Assembly: GCA_016213305.1 (NCBI GenBank)
Contig: JACRAV010000190.1
Coordinates: 1-10,172, forward strand
DNA length: 10,172 nucleotides
Source of the DNA: Candidatus Zixiibacteriota bacterium
GTDB lineage: Bacteria > Zixibacteria > MSB-5A5 > GN15 > FEB-12
Reading direction: 5' to 3'
The notes beneath the pieces are model-generated. The model had not been told where the DNA came from, made no database searches, and was given only the letters and a program-made list of their open reading frames with translations. Every line of letters begins with the position of its first letter. Positions within the stretch are counted from its first letter, which is position 1. The position numbers and the translations under genes are program-made. Below, piece after piece: positions 1-6,638 of the stretch.

Positions 1-24
1 GACTTGCTGACCAAGCTGGCGTAA
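1..24 (+). CDS. Possible 3' end of an upstream gene (partial)
   Basis: Reading from the first base gives seven codons (DLLTKLA) and then TAA at 22-24. The end is followed within 20 nt by a strong hairpin, as expected after a gene. Seven residues are too few to assign a family. Frame 2 stops at once. Frame 3 stays open to about position 83 but runs through the palindrome, which makes it less likely to be coding. If real, this gene converges on the minus-strand peptidase that ends at 414. This is inference from one stop codon and the context. Confidence 0.3.
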   Translation, partial: DLLTKLA

Positions 25-41
25 GTTCTTACCACAAATTG

Positions 42-69
42 TGCCGTCAGGTGCCCCCACCTGACGGCA
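42..69. repeat. Perfect 12-bp hairpin, CCCC loop
   Basis: TGCCGTCAGGTG (42-53) pairs perfectly with CACCTGACGGCA (58-69) around a CCCC loop. It lies 18 nt after the possible stop codon at 22-24. The next bases (ATCTTAAG) are not a U-tract, so it is not a textbook intrinsic terminator, though it could still stabilise a 3' end or slow polymerase. It reads the same on both strands and could serve both converging genes. It may instead be a copy of a dispersed palindromic repeat. Confidence 0.75.
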
Positions 70-81
70 ATCTTAAGCCGT

Positions 82-109
82 AGGGCAGGTTTGTCTTCAA
101 ACCTGCCCT
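82..109. repeat. Perfect 12-bp hairpin, TCTT loop
   Basis: AGGGCAGGTTTG (82-93) pairs perfectly with CAAACCTGCCCT (98-109) around a TCTT loop, and two more G-T pairs are possible at the base. It has the same geometry as the preceding hairpin and shares its CAGGT core, and 12 nt separate the two. No U-tract follows on either strand. A bidirectional transcript end or a REP-like dispersed element are both possible. Confidence 0.75.
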
Positions 110-269
110 GTCACCGACACACTGGCCCGCTCCGGCGTGTGACCTGCCGGTTCCGGATGTCGTCCGACCGAACATCCACCCCCCACTTCCTCAATTTCCC
201 AACCAACTCGCTATCGTTTTCGACCCCGAACAGGTAGTATGAGAGAGGATCGATTTCTATAGAACCGCG

Positions 270-310
270 CACCGGCCTTCGCCGGTGTGACAATAGAAAC
301 CGGTGTGACA
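270..310. repeat. Short hairpin with CCGGTGTGACA direct repeats
   Basis: CACCGGC (270-276) pairs with GCCGGTG (281-287) around a CTTC loop. The right arm belongs to CCGGTGTGACA (282-292), which is repeated exactly at 300-310, and a near copy, CCGGCGTGTGAC, lies at 132-143. Read on the minus strand, one frame gives a VTPAKAG string. That resembles the well-known dispersed intergenic repeats that translate as VIPAKAGIQ-like strings in many genomes. Membership of such a family is inference. Confidence 0.5.
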
Positions 311-413
311 GGAAGTTCCGCAGTTCGAAGCCAATGGAGGCGAGCAAGAAATCTTTTTAGATTAACAAAACGAACCCAATTTGGACAGGATATCAAAATG
401 AGCGGCGGCTGAC

Positions 414-2333
414 TCACTGACAATTCGGCAATGGCACGAATGAAATGAACAGATGATCAATCAACAGGGACAGATCGCCGATATCCACGCCGGCGATCTT
501 ATCGGCATTCGCTTCAGGCACACAGCAGAGCGGCTCGAATGATATAAACAGGTTGTCGATCAAGCGACTCAGGTCGGAGATGTCCACCAGATCAGCCGGA
601 TCGCAATCGACATTGCCGGTTGGGCCTGGGCAACACAGAACGGCCTCGCATTCATCCGGAATGCCGTCGTGATTGGTGTCGTGAAGGATTCCCTGGGTGA
701 TGTCAAGGTCATCCGCCTGCAGATTTCCGTTGCAGTCGGCCTTGACCACCCATCCGACCGTCTTGCTCACGCTGAATTGACGAATCAACGATGTGGGGAA
801 GCTTAGCCGCACGGTGAGCGTGCCGCCGGTCGCGGAGATGTTTGAATATATATCAGTTGCTGACAGACTAAGCGTAGGGCCGAACTGCCCGTCGAGCGAC
901 TGACCGGCAAGTTTCCACTCGTAGGCGAGACCGGCCAGAGGAACCGGGACAGCCGAAAAGGTGGCCGGTGATTGGCCCACAAGCACGCTTGTGGAAGCAG
1001 GCGGGAGGGTGGAATCGGTCAAAGATACTTCACTGAACAGATTTTGCAGGCAGGCCTCTTTACAGACTGGACAATAGGGATCACCGAGCGAGCGCATGAG
1101 GCAATCGAGGTACGGTCGATAGATGCCGGTCGGCCGGTACCGGGCGCCCTCGAAGGCGCCGACATAGCCGATCCAATCGGAGGTAGGGGGTGTGGGAAGC
1201 GGCACGAACTTCTCCACCCAGACTGCCCATTTCAGCAGACTGCGCTGGTAGTCGAAATCCACATTCGGCTCGTAGTCGCCGGGCGGGTAGCCGGGGTATG
1301 GATCCGAGTACTCATCGGCCAGGCCGGCATAGCTGTGGCCGTATTCGTGCAGAATGATCTCGCTGGCCGAAGGGTGCACGGAAGAGACGGCGATGGTGCC
1401 GCCCGAACCGCCGTACGTCGTGGAATTGACAAGGACAAAAATGGCGTCCCAGACGCCCGAACCCACATAGACGTTGGCGGCATTGATCGCCCGCGTGAGT
1501 CCCTGGCTATTGATTGTCAAAAGCCGGGCGATGTCGGAGGTGTAAAACATCGAGTTGAAATACGTATCCTTATAGACTCCAAGCGGGTCATTGTCCGATC
1601 CCGATTCATTGCTGGTAACGTCGATGCGATAGACATTGGCGACGCCGAACCCGATATCCCAGGGAGATTTGTTCAGAAAGGCGGTCACAAGGTTGTTCGT
1701 CTGGGTGGTGAAAGCGCCTGTGCCGAGATCGGCGGCCGTGTACCCATCGCCCATGACCACCACCACCATCCGGTTACCGTCGGGGCCGGTATTCCGAATC
1801 TTGGCCGACCCGATCGGCCCGGCTAGCGCTTGTTGCGAGCCGGTGGTAATTTCTTGAATCGGCATTACAATGGAGGTCTGGTCGAAAACCGACGGAACAG
1901 ACAGGGCAGAATTGATGGGTTGCCGAAGATTCGATTGGGTAAGGCGAACAGCCGAAGGAACCGAAGATGACCTCGGCCCGATCAGGCGAACCACGATTAC
2001 TCCCTGGTCCGGAATGATAATCCGGCAGGGCTGGCTGTCAACGGGAGCGGAACGAATGCCGAGCGGCATCTCGAAAGTGGCTGAGCCGAGAAGATTTCCG
2101 GCGGCATCGAGCCAGTCCAGATTGTACGGCAAACGAACCGGAGCCCCCTCAAGTCCCGGCGTGCGGGGTGTTTTGGCCATTGGAGCGATCGGCGACGCCT
2201 GCGGGAGCGACAGGGCGCTCTGATCGTATGAGAACACCAACTGCCAGTACTGGGGGGTGGATTCAGCCGCCAGAGTCACAAGCGGCAAGGCAAAAACAGC
2301 CAGCACTACCGTACATTTACGCAATTGGTTCAC
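414..2333 (-). CDS. Secreted M64-family zinc metallopeptidase with dockerin-like C-terminus
   Basis: This is a predicted exported protease of about 639 aa related to the IgA peptidase M64 family. I chose the GTG at 2333-2331. It has AGGAAG 6 nt upstream and starts directly with a signal peptide (VNQLRK, then a hydrophobic stretch to about residue 21, likely cleaved near LA|AES). The ATG at 2390 would add 19 residues and lies inside a promoter-like sequence. A beta-rich N-terminal region reaches about residue 150. The catalytic domain follows, with GDGYT, a YGGSGG stretch, HEYGH at 329-333 and GLADEY after it, and CLMR...YCPVC near 411-424. These are M64 hallmarks, with two zinc-binding His and a catalytic Glu. 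An Ig/PKD-like segment (about 436-530), an EF-hand-like D.N.DGIPDECE segment and two dockerin-like repeats (about 572-639) complete it. The substrate is unknown. The tail may anchor it to a surface partner. It is transcribed alone, divergent from ruvC. Confidence 0.88.
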   Translation of the reverse strand: MNQLRKCTVVLAVFALPLVTLAAESTPQYWQLVFSYDQSALSLPQASPIAPMAKTPRTPGLEGAPVRLPYNLDWLDAAGNLLGSATFEMPLGIRSAPVDSQPCRIIIPDQGVIVVRLIGPRSSSVPSAVRLTQSNLRQPINSALSVPSVFDQTSIVMPIQEITTGSQQALAGPIGSAKIRNTGPDGNRMVVVVMGDGYTAADLGTGAFTTQTNNLVTAFLNKSPWDIGFGVANVYRIDVTSNESGSDNDPLGVYKDTYFNSMFYTSDIARLLTINSQGLTRAINAANVYVGSGVWDAIFVLVNSTTYGGSGGTIAVSSVHPSASEIILHEYGHSYAGLADEYSDPYPGYPPGDYEPNVDFDYQRSLLKWAVWVEKFVPLPTPPTSDWIGYVGAFEGARYRPTGIYRPYLDCLMRSLGDPYCPVCKEACLQNLFSEVSLTDSTLPPASTSVLVGQSPATFSAVPVPLAGLAYEWKLAGQSLDGQFGPTLSLSATDIYSNISATGGTLTVRLSFPTSLIRQFSVSKTVGWVVKADCNGNLQADDLDITQGILHDTNHDGIPDECEAVLCCPGPTGNVDCDPADLVDISDLSRLIDNLFISFEPLCCVPEANADKIAGVDIGDLSLLIDHLFISFVPLPNCQ

Positions 2334-2339
2334 ACATGA

Positions 2340-2345
2340 CTTCCT
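2340..2345 (-). promoter_or_regulatory. Ribosome-binding site that sets the peptidase start
   Basis: AGGAAG on the minus strand lies 6 nt before the GTG at 2333. It favours that GTG over the in-frame ATG at 2390, which has no comparable site. The GTG start also places the signal peptide at the very N-terminus. Confidence 0.55.
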
Positions 2346-2370
2346 GTGAAGCGGAGATAGTACAACAGGT

Positions 2371-2398
2371 AACATAACCTTGGAGGCCATTTAGTCAA
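2371..2398 (-). promoter_or_regulatory. Sigma70-like promoter for the M64 peptidase
   Basis: On the minus strand TTGACT (2398-2393; 5 of 6 to the -35 consensus) is followed after 16 nt by TATGTT (2376-2371; 4 of 6 to the -10 consensus). Transcription would begin near 2364, leaving a leader of about 30 nt before the GTG at 2333. The promoter spans the alternative ATG at 2390, which would then not be in the mRNA. The match is by eye. I see no equally good promoter for ruvC in 2391-2503. Confidence 0.4.
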
Positions 2399-2503
2399 GC
2401 CCCAATCCGGCCAACATTGATAGCGAGCCATCCTGTGTCACATGTCGATTACCGGGGCACCTTTTATGTTGATATTAGGTCGGCATTTTGCCAGCTTTCC
2501 ACC

Positions 2504-3004
2504 ATGAGAGTACTTGGCATCGATCCCGGGCTACTGATAACCGGCTACGGGGTGTTGGAGGTTGGCGGAGAGACGCCGCGCCTGGTCGAAGCCGGGGTGA
2601 TCCGGACGACCGAACGGAACTCGGTCGCCGAACGGCTGGGCGAAATCTCCCGTGGCCTTGAAGAGATAATCCGTGAGTTTCAGCCGGAAGCCATGGCTAT
2701 TGAAGAATTGTATTCGCACTATTCGCACCCGGCCACGGCGATCATCATGGGCCATGCGCGCGGAGTGGTGCTCTTGAAAGCGGCCGAGAACGGGTTGGCG
2801 GTCTTTCCGTACGCATCAACCCGCATCAAAAAATCATTGTTGGGGAATGGCCGGGCCAGCAAGGGACAGGTGCAAATGATGATTCGCTCCACCCTCGGCC
2901 TCAAAGCCGTGCCCGAACCGCCCGATGCCGCCGATGCGCTGGCCGCGGCCTTATGCCATTGTCGGGCGATGGATCACCATGTTGAATCGGCGGGGACGCG
3001 ATGA
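2504..3004 (+). CDS. ruvC: RuvC, Holliday junction resolvase
   Basis: RuvC is the endonuclease that cuts Holliday junctions symmetrically in complex with RuvAB. The 166-aa product starts with MRVLGIDPG and carries the four acidic catalytic positions of the family: D7 in IDPG, E67 in AIEE, and D141 and D144 in DAADALA. The GHARGV segment after the second acid is also typical. Length matches the family. The ATG at 2504 is chosen because it places the conserved IDPG motif at residues 6-9. An in-frame ATG at 2417 would add 29 residues with no family support. No Shine-Dalgarno sequence is visible before 2504. Its TGA overlaps the ruvA ATG (ATGA at 3001-3004), so the two are translationally coupled. 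Confidence 0.95.
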   Translation: MRVLGIDPGLLITGYGVLEVGGETPRLVEAGVIRTTERNSVAERLGEISRGLEEIIREFQPEAMAIEELYSHYSHPATAIIMGHARGVVLLKAAENGLAVFPYASTRIKKSLLGNGRASKGQVQMMIRSTLGLKAVPEPPDAADALAAALCHCRAMDHHVESAGTR

Positions 3005-3645
3005 TCAACCGGCTGACCGGCACGCTTCGCCAGATTCACGACCATCTGGCGCTGGTGGAAAACAACGGCCTGACCTACGAAGTACAGTTGCCGTCGGCGG
3101 TGGCCGCCAAACTCAAAGACGGGAGCTTGAATCGCGACATCGTTTTCGAGACGCTCTATTATATCGAGGCCGGAGATAAGAAGTCGAATCATTACCCCCG
3201 GCTGGTGGGATTCACCAACCCGATCGATCGTGAGTTCTTTCAGGTCTTCACGCAGGTTCCGGGGCTTGGGATCAAGAAGGCGCTCAAGTCGCTCATCCTG
3301 CCGATACGGGATATCGCGATCGCCATCGAAAATCGGGATATCGGCACGCTCAAACGGCTTCCGGGGGTGGGGAACCGTCTCGCAGAGATGATCGTGGCCG
3401 AACTCAACGGTAAGACGGCCAAGTTTGCCTTGTCCAAGAATGACGAACCGCTGGCGGTGCGCGAACATGTGCCCTCGCCGGTTCAGGATGAGGCGCTTGA
3501 GGTTTTGCTCCAGCTTCAGTACAAACGAGCGGAGGCGGAAGAAATGATCGCGTCAGTGTTGAAAGCCAATCCGCAGGTGAAGGATGCCGAAGAATTGATC
3601 CGGATTATTTTCAAGAATGAACATCAGGCGCGGGTAGGGGTCTGA
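3001..3645 (+). CDS. ruvA: RuvA, Holliday junction branch migration subunit
   Basis: RuvA binds the four-way junction as a tetramer and loads the RuvB motor. The 214-aa product has an N-terminal OB-fold (MINRLTGTL...), two helix-hairpin-helix motifs (VPGLGIKKAL near 86-95 and LPGVGNRLAE near 120-129), a linker, and a C-terminal domain III (about 162-205) that contacts RuvB. The region equivalent to the acidic pin differs from the usual REDA..LYGF: it reads EAGDKKSNHYPRLVGF (56-71), longer and partly basic. The start overlaps the ruvC stop and the stop overlaps the ruvB start, so the three genes form a tight block. Confidence 0.94.
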   Translation: MINRLTGTLRQIHDHLALVENNGLTYEVQLPSAVAAKLKDGSLNRDIVFETLYYIEAGDKKSNHYPRLVGFTNPIDREFFQVFTQVPGLGIKKALKSLILPIRDIAIAIENRDIGTLKRLPGVGNRLAEMIVAELNGKTAKFALSKNDEPLAVREHVPSPVQDEALEVLLQLQYKRAEAEEMIASVLKANPQVKDAEELIRIIFKNEHQARVGV

Positions 3646-4673
3646 TGACGCGCGAAAGAATTGTCACCGGCGGGGCGCTGACTCCCGATGAAGATCTCGT
3701 TCAGTTTTCGCTCCGGCCCAGAGCGCTCCGCGAGTACATCGGCCAGGCCGAACTCAAGAACAAACTGGAAATCCTGATCTCCGCCGCCAAGGGACGGGGA
3801 GAACCGGTGGAACATATCTTGCTGTACGGTCCCCCCGGACTGGGCAAGACGACGCTCGCGCATATCATCGCCAACGAGATGGGCTCGAAAATTATCAGCA
3901 CCTCGGGTCCGGCCTTACAGCGGGCCGGGGACCTGATGGGTATTTTGACCAATCTCAACGAGGGGGACATTCTGTTCATCGATGAAATCCATCGCCTCTC
4001 CCCGGTGATCGAGGACTTCATTTATCCGGCGATGGAGGATTTCAAGGTTGATTTCGTGGTGGACAAGGGAGCGTTCGCCAAAGTCATAAACGTCCCGCTC
4101 AAGCGGTTCACGCTGGTCGGGGCGACGACCCGCGCGGGGATGCTTTCGGCGCCGCTCCGGGACCGCTTCGGTCTGTATTACCACATTGACTTCTATCCGC
4201 CGGCGGAACTGGAAGAGATCATCGTCCGCTCGGCTCAGCTTCTGGACATCTCGATCAGTCGCGAGGCGGCGGCGATCATTGCGGTTCGCTCGCGCGGGAC
4301 GCCCCGAATCGCCAATCGATTGTTGAGACGCGTGCGCGATTATGCCACCGTCAAGGCCAACGGCCAGATCACGCCCGAAAGCGCGGGGTTTTCTCTCGAT
4401 TCCGAGGGGATAGACGCCATGGGTCTTGATCAGATGGACCGCAAACTGCTCAAAATTGTGGTCGAATACTATAAGGGGGGACCGGTGGGAATTGAAGAGC
4501 TGGGAGCGACTCTGAGCGAAGAAGTCGATACGCTGGTGGATATGGTCGAACCGTATCTGCTCAAGATCGGATTCATTCAACGGACGAAAAGAGGCCGGAT
4601 GGTCTCGGCCGAAGCGGCGCGGCATCTGGGATTGAAACTTCCCGGTTCGACCGCCCAGGAAACATTGTTTTAA
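3645..4673 (+). CDS. ruvB: RuvB, Holliday junction branch migration ATPase
   Basis: RuvB is the AAA+ hexameric motor that drives branch migration with RuvA. The 342-aa product shows Walker A GPPGLGKTT (62-70), Walker B with DEIHR (113-117), sensor 1 GATTRAG (159-165), the arginine-finger region PLRDRFG (170-176), sensor 2 around RGTPRIANRLLRR (217-229), and a C-terminal winged helix ending in HLGL. The segment about 133-155 corresponds to the beta-hairpin that contacts RuvA. Length is normal and all key residues are present. The ATG overlaps the ruvA TGA by one base, and AGGGG lies just upstream. A small GCCGC/GCGGC hairpin (4679-4691) follows the stop but has no U-tract. Confidence 0.97.
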   Translation: MTRERIVTGGALTPDEDLVQFSLRPRALREYIGQAELKNKLEILISAAKGRGEPVEHILLYGPPGLGKTTLAHIIANEMGSKIISTSGPALQRAGDLMGILTNLNEGDILFIDEIHRLSPVIEDFIYPAMEDFKVDFVVDKGAFAKVINVPLKRFTLVGATTRAGMLSAPLRDRFGLYYHIDFYPPAELEEIIVRSAQLLDISISREAAAIIAVRSRGTPRIANRLLRRVRDYATVKANGQITPESAGFSLDSEGIDAMGLDQMDRKLLKIVVEYYKGGPVGIEELGATLSEEVDTLVDMVEPYLLKIGFIQRTKRGRMVSAEAARHLGLKLPGSTAQETLF

Positions 4674-4700
4674 GAAGGGCCGCATTGCGGCTCACGTGCC

Positions 4701-5219
4701 ATGAACCCCGATATCTCGAGTTCACCGACCAATTGGATCGCGATCGAATACGCGAGCGGGTTTCTGCTCGTATTTCTCGCGATCTATTTCCCCGGCACCC
4801 AGGTGGCCAAACGGTATGGCCGCAAGAAATGGGCCGCGGCCCTTTCCGCGCCATCACGCGATGTCGGCGGAAAACCATGGTGGCCAACCGGAGTCACTCC
4901 GCTGTTGGTGCTTGTCGTTACGGCGTATCTCGCCTGGGTGCTTTACTTTCTGGGATATCGAGGTACAAGAGTGGGGGGGATCGCCTTTGGCCTTCTGGCG
5001 CTGGGAGTAGCCATAAGCGTGTGGATTTGGCCCTTTGTTGCTAAGCTGAAAGCACAGAGAGAAACTGGTCGGCGGAATAAAGATGACGGCCAGGGGCCGC
5101 AGTTCCCGGGTGATGACGAGGCGGATTATCGGGTGGTTTCTCCGTATGAACCGCCTGACTCCGGCAATCGTCCATGGTGGCGGCGACGGCGCGGGTCGAA
5201 GGATAGCGCAACGGTCTGA
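4701..5219 (+). CDS. Unknown membrane protein, three hydrophobic segments
   Basis: I do not recognise this 172-aa protein. Three hydrophobic stretches are visible at about 16-32, 65-85 and 91-112. A basic loop (KRYGRKKW) follows the first, which by the positive-inside rule suggests a cytoplasmic loop. The tail (115-172) is hydrophilic and runs from acidic (GDDEAD) through YEPPDSG to a PWWRRRRG cluster near the end. It has no signal peptide typical of secretion and no enzyme motif. It sits 27 nt after ruvB and its TGA overlaps the ATG at 5219, so it is clearly co-directional and probably co-transcribed. No clear Shine-Dalgarno precedes the ATG at 4701. It is probably a lineage-specific membrane protein. 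Confidence 0.75.
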   Translation: MNPDISSSPTNWIAIEYASGFLLVFLAIYFPGTQVAKRYGRKKWAAALSAPSRDVGGKPWWPTGVTPLLVLVVTAYLAWVLYFLGYRGTRVGGIAFGLLALGVAISVWIWPFVAKLKAQRETGRRNKDDGQGPQFPGDDEADYRVVSPYEPPDSGNRPWWRRRRGSKDSATV

Positions 5220-5220
5220 T

Positions 5221-5227
5221 GGAGGGG
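5221..5227 (+). promoter_or_regulatory. Strong Shine-Dalgarno that sets the start of the next small gene
   Basis: GGAGGGG at 5221-5227 ends 6 nt before the ATG at 5234. It favours that ATG over the in-frame ATG at 5219, which overlaps the preceding stop but would place the ribosome-binding site inside its own coding sequence. Confidence 0.6.
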
Positions 5228-5233
5228 CAACAC

Positions 5234-5524
5234 ATGCACGAACAGGAACTTCGATTACTGCTGGCCTCACTGGGCGGGCAGATTCTGGAATCGCAATCCG
5301 ATCCGACCGGCGCGGTGGCGGTTCTGGTGGCCGAGACAATCAAATTCCGCGATCAGTTACGCCGGGATACCGGCACCGTGCTGACGGTCGGTGATACCCG
5401 CGAGGCGCTCGGGGCGCTGGAGTCTTATCTTGGCGGAAAAGGCGTTCCCTCGGGCTTGTCGGCCGAGCAAGGCGCGCTGGTCCAGTTGTATATAGATCGC
5501 CTGATATTGTTCAGGCAATCCTGA
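5234..5524 (+). CDS. Unknown small soluble protein
   Basis: This is a hypothetical protein of 96 aa, or 101 aa if it starts at the overlapping ATG at 5219. The ATG at 5234 is preferred because GGAGGGG precedes it at proper spacing. The sequence has no signal peptide or membrane segment. Alternating charged and hydrophobic residues suggest helices, for example ELRLLLASLGGQIL near the start and ALVQLYIDRLILFRQ at the end. I see no catalytic motif or known domain. It lies between a membrane protein and queA, 25 nt before the queA start, so it is probably part of the same transcript. It could partner the preceding membrane protein, but only position supports that. Confidence 0.7.
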   Translation: MHEQELRLLLASLGGQILESQSDPTGAVAVLVAETIKFRDQLRRDTGTVLTVGDTREALGALESYLGGKGVPSGLSAEQGALVQLYIDRLILFRQS

Positions 5525-5549
5525 CCGCTCGAAAGATTGATCGCCCGTC

Positions 5550-6596
5550 ATGGATGTCGCTCTTTTCGACTATCATCTACCGCCGAATCTGATTGCCCAG
5601 ACGCCCCTCAAGCGACGGACCGATTCCCGCCTTCTGGTGATGGATCGCGGCAAAGAAACAATTTCGCATCGGCGCTTTCCCGATCTGCTCGCTTACCTGA
5701 AAAGAGGCGACGGGCTGGTCATCAACAACACCAGAGTATTCAAAGCGCGAATGTGGGCGACCCGGAAATCAGGCGGAAAGATTGAAGTCTTCCTTCTGCG
5801 ACGAGTCGAAGAAGCCGCGACCGGTACTGATCGGTGGGTCGCGCTGGTGAGTCCGTCGCGACGGTTGCATGCGGGTGAATCACTGCTTTTTGACACCGGC
5901 CATGCGCTGGCGCTGGTGCAGTATCTTGAGAACGGCCGATGGATTGTCGATTTCGGGTCGCGTCGTCTCTGCACGGAGATATTGGCCCGATTCGGGCATG
6001 TCCCCCTGCCGCCGTATATTCATCGGGAGGACGGATCGCTCGACGCCCGGCGGTATCAGACGGTGTTCGCGGATACGCGGCATGAAGGTGCGGTGGCCGC
6101 GCCAACCGCCGGCCTGCACTTTACGCGGAAACTGCTCGATCAGATTCGAGCAAAGGGAGTTCAGATCATCGAAGTAACGCTGAATGTCGGCCCGGGGACG
6201 TTCAAGCCGATCAAAACCGAACGAATCGAGGATCATGCGGTTGATCCTGAATTCGCGGAGTTGTCGATCAAATCCGCACGGCAGATCAATCGCGTACGAG
6301 AGCGCGGTGGAGCGTTGTTTGCGGTCGGGACCACCTCGGTGCGCACACTGGAGGCGGCTCCTCTGAAAGATGGTCGAATCGAGGCGTTCGCCGGTTTTGT
6401 TGACTTGTATATCAAGCCGGGGTTTGAGTTCCGGGTGGTGGACCACCTGCTTACCAATTTTCATTTGCCCCGGTCATCATTGTTGGTGCTGGTCAGCGCC
6501 TTCGCGGGGCGCGAGCCGGTCTTGGGAGCATACCGCACCGCAGTTGAAGAAGGGTATCGATTCTATTCGTACGGTGACGCCATGCTGATCTTATAA
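5550..6596 (+). CDS. queA: QueA, S-adenosylmethionine:tRNA ribosyltransferase-isomerase
   Basis: QueA transfers and rearranges the ribosyl group of S-adenosylmethionine onto preQ1 in tRNA to form epoxyqueuosine. The 348-aa product has the family motifs in order: FDYHLPPNLIAQ (6-17), NNTRVFKAR (59-67), GHVPLPPYI (149-157), RYQTVFA and GAVAAPTAGLHFT (168-192), NVGPGTFKPI (212-221), VGTTSVRTLE (259-268), TNFHLPRSSLLVLVSAFAG (302-320) and YRFYSYGDAMLI (336-347). The usual H.MH.E stretch reads HAVDPE (229-234). Length is normal. queA is a frequent neighbour of ruvB in bacteria, but its partner gene tgt is not in this window. No Shine-Dalgarno is visible before the ATG. Confidence 0.96.
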   Translation: MDVALFDYHLPPNLIAQTPLKRRTDSRLLVMDRGKETISHRRFPDLLAYLKRGDGLVINNTRVFKARMWATRKSGGKIEVFLLRRVEEAATGTDRWVALVSPSRRLHAGESLLFDTGHALALVQYLENGRWIVDFGSRRLCTEILARFGHVPLPPYIHREDGSLDARRYQTVFADTRHEGAVAAPTAGLHFTRKLLDQIRAKGVQIIEVTLNVGPGTFKPIKTERIEDHAVDPEFAELSIKSARQINRVRERGGALFAVGTTSVRTLEAAPLKDGRIEAFAGFVDLYIKPGFEFRVVDHLLTNFHLPRSSLLVLVSAFAGREPVLGAYRTAVEEGYRFYSYGDAMLIL

Positions 6597-6601
6597 ACCG
6601 C

Positions 6602-6630
6602 TTTTCCCCGGGTGGCCGCTCATCTATATT
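6602..6630 (+). promoter_or_regulatory. Weak candidate promoter before ispD
   Basis: TATATT at 6625-6630 matches the -10 consensus at 5 of 6 positions, and a poor -35 (TTTTCC, 6602-6607) lies 17 nt upstream. Transcription would start near 6637, leaving almost no leader before the ispD ATG at 6639. This fits the lack of a ribosome-binding site there and suggests a leaderless message. The evidence is slight. Confidence 0.22.
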
Positions 6631-6638
6631 CATGCCGG

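Larger units (their letters stand above)
25..413. other. Non-coding interval with palindromic repeats
   Basis: I find no credible gene in these 389 bases. The interval contains two long perfect hairpins (42-69 and 82-109), a shorter hairpin (270-287) and repeats of CCGGTGTGACA. Its right end (about 345-400) is AT-rich and has a weak AATCT/AGATT hairpin at 350-363, just downstream of the minus-strand peptidase stop. A minus-strand open frame of 78 codons (111-347) crosses the repeats and lacks a recognisable domain or ribosome-binding site, so I do not call it a gene. The region probably separates two converging genes and may hold dispersed repeat elements. Confidence 0.6.

Noticed and set aside
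111..347. Minus-strand open frame of 78 codons
   Set aside because: It crosses the GC hairpin and CCGGTGTGACA repeats, has no ribosome-binding site and no recognisable domain. It is better explained as repeat sequence.
972..1826. Plus-strand open frame of 284 codons inside the peptidase gene
   Set aside because: It lies antisense to a gene with clear M64 motifs, and its low-complexity Arg/Gly/Ile-rich translation matches no family. It is a shadow of GC-rich coding.
2434..2442. TGTG-T-CACA palindrome in the divergent promoter region as a CRP/FNR-like operator
   Set aside because: The arms are only 4 bp with a 1-nt spacer, unlike a CRP or FNR site, and such a match is expected by chance.
3915..4685. 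Minus-strand open frame of 256 codons opposite ruvB
   Set aside because: It is antisense to fully conserved ruvB, and the translation shows no domain.
4679..4691. GCCGC-ATT-GCGGC hairpin after ruvB as a terminator
   Set aside because: The stem is only 5 bp with a 3-nt loop and no U-tract, and the next gene starts 10 nt later. It is probably incidental.
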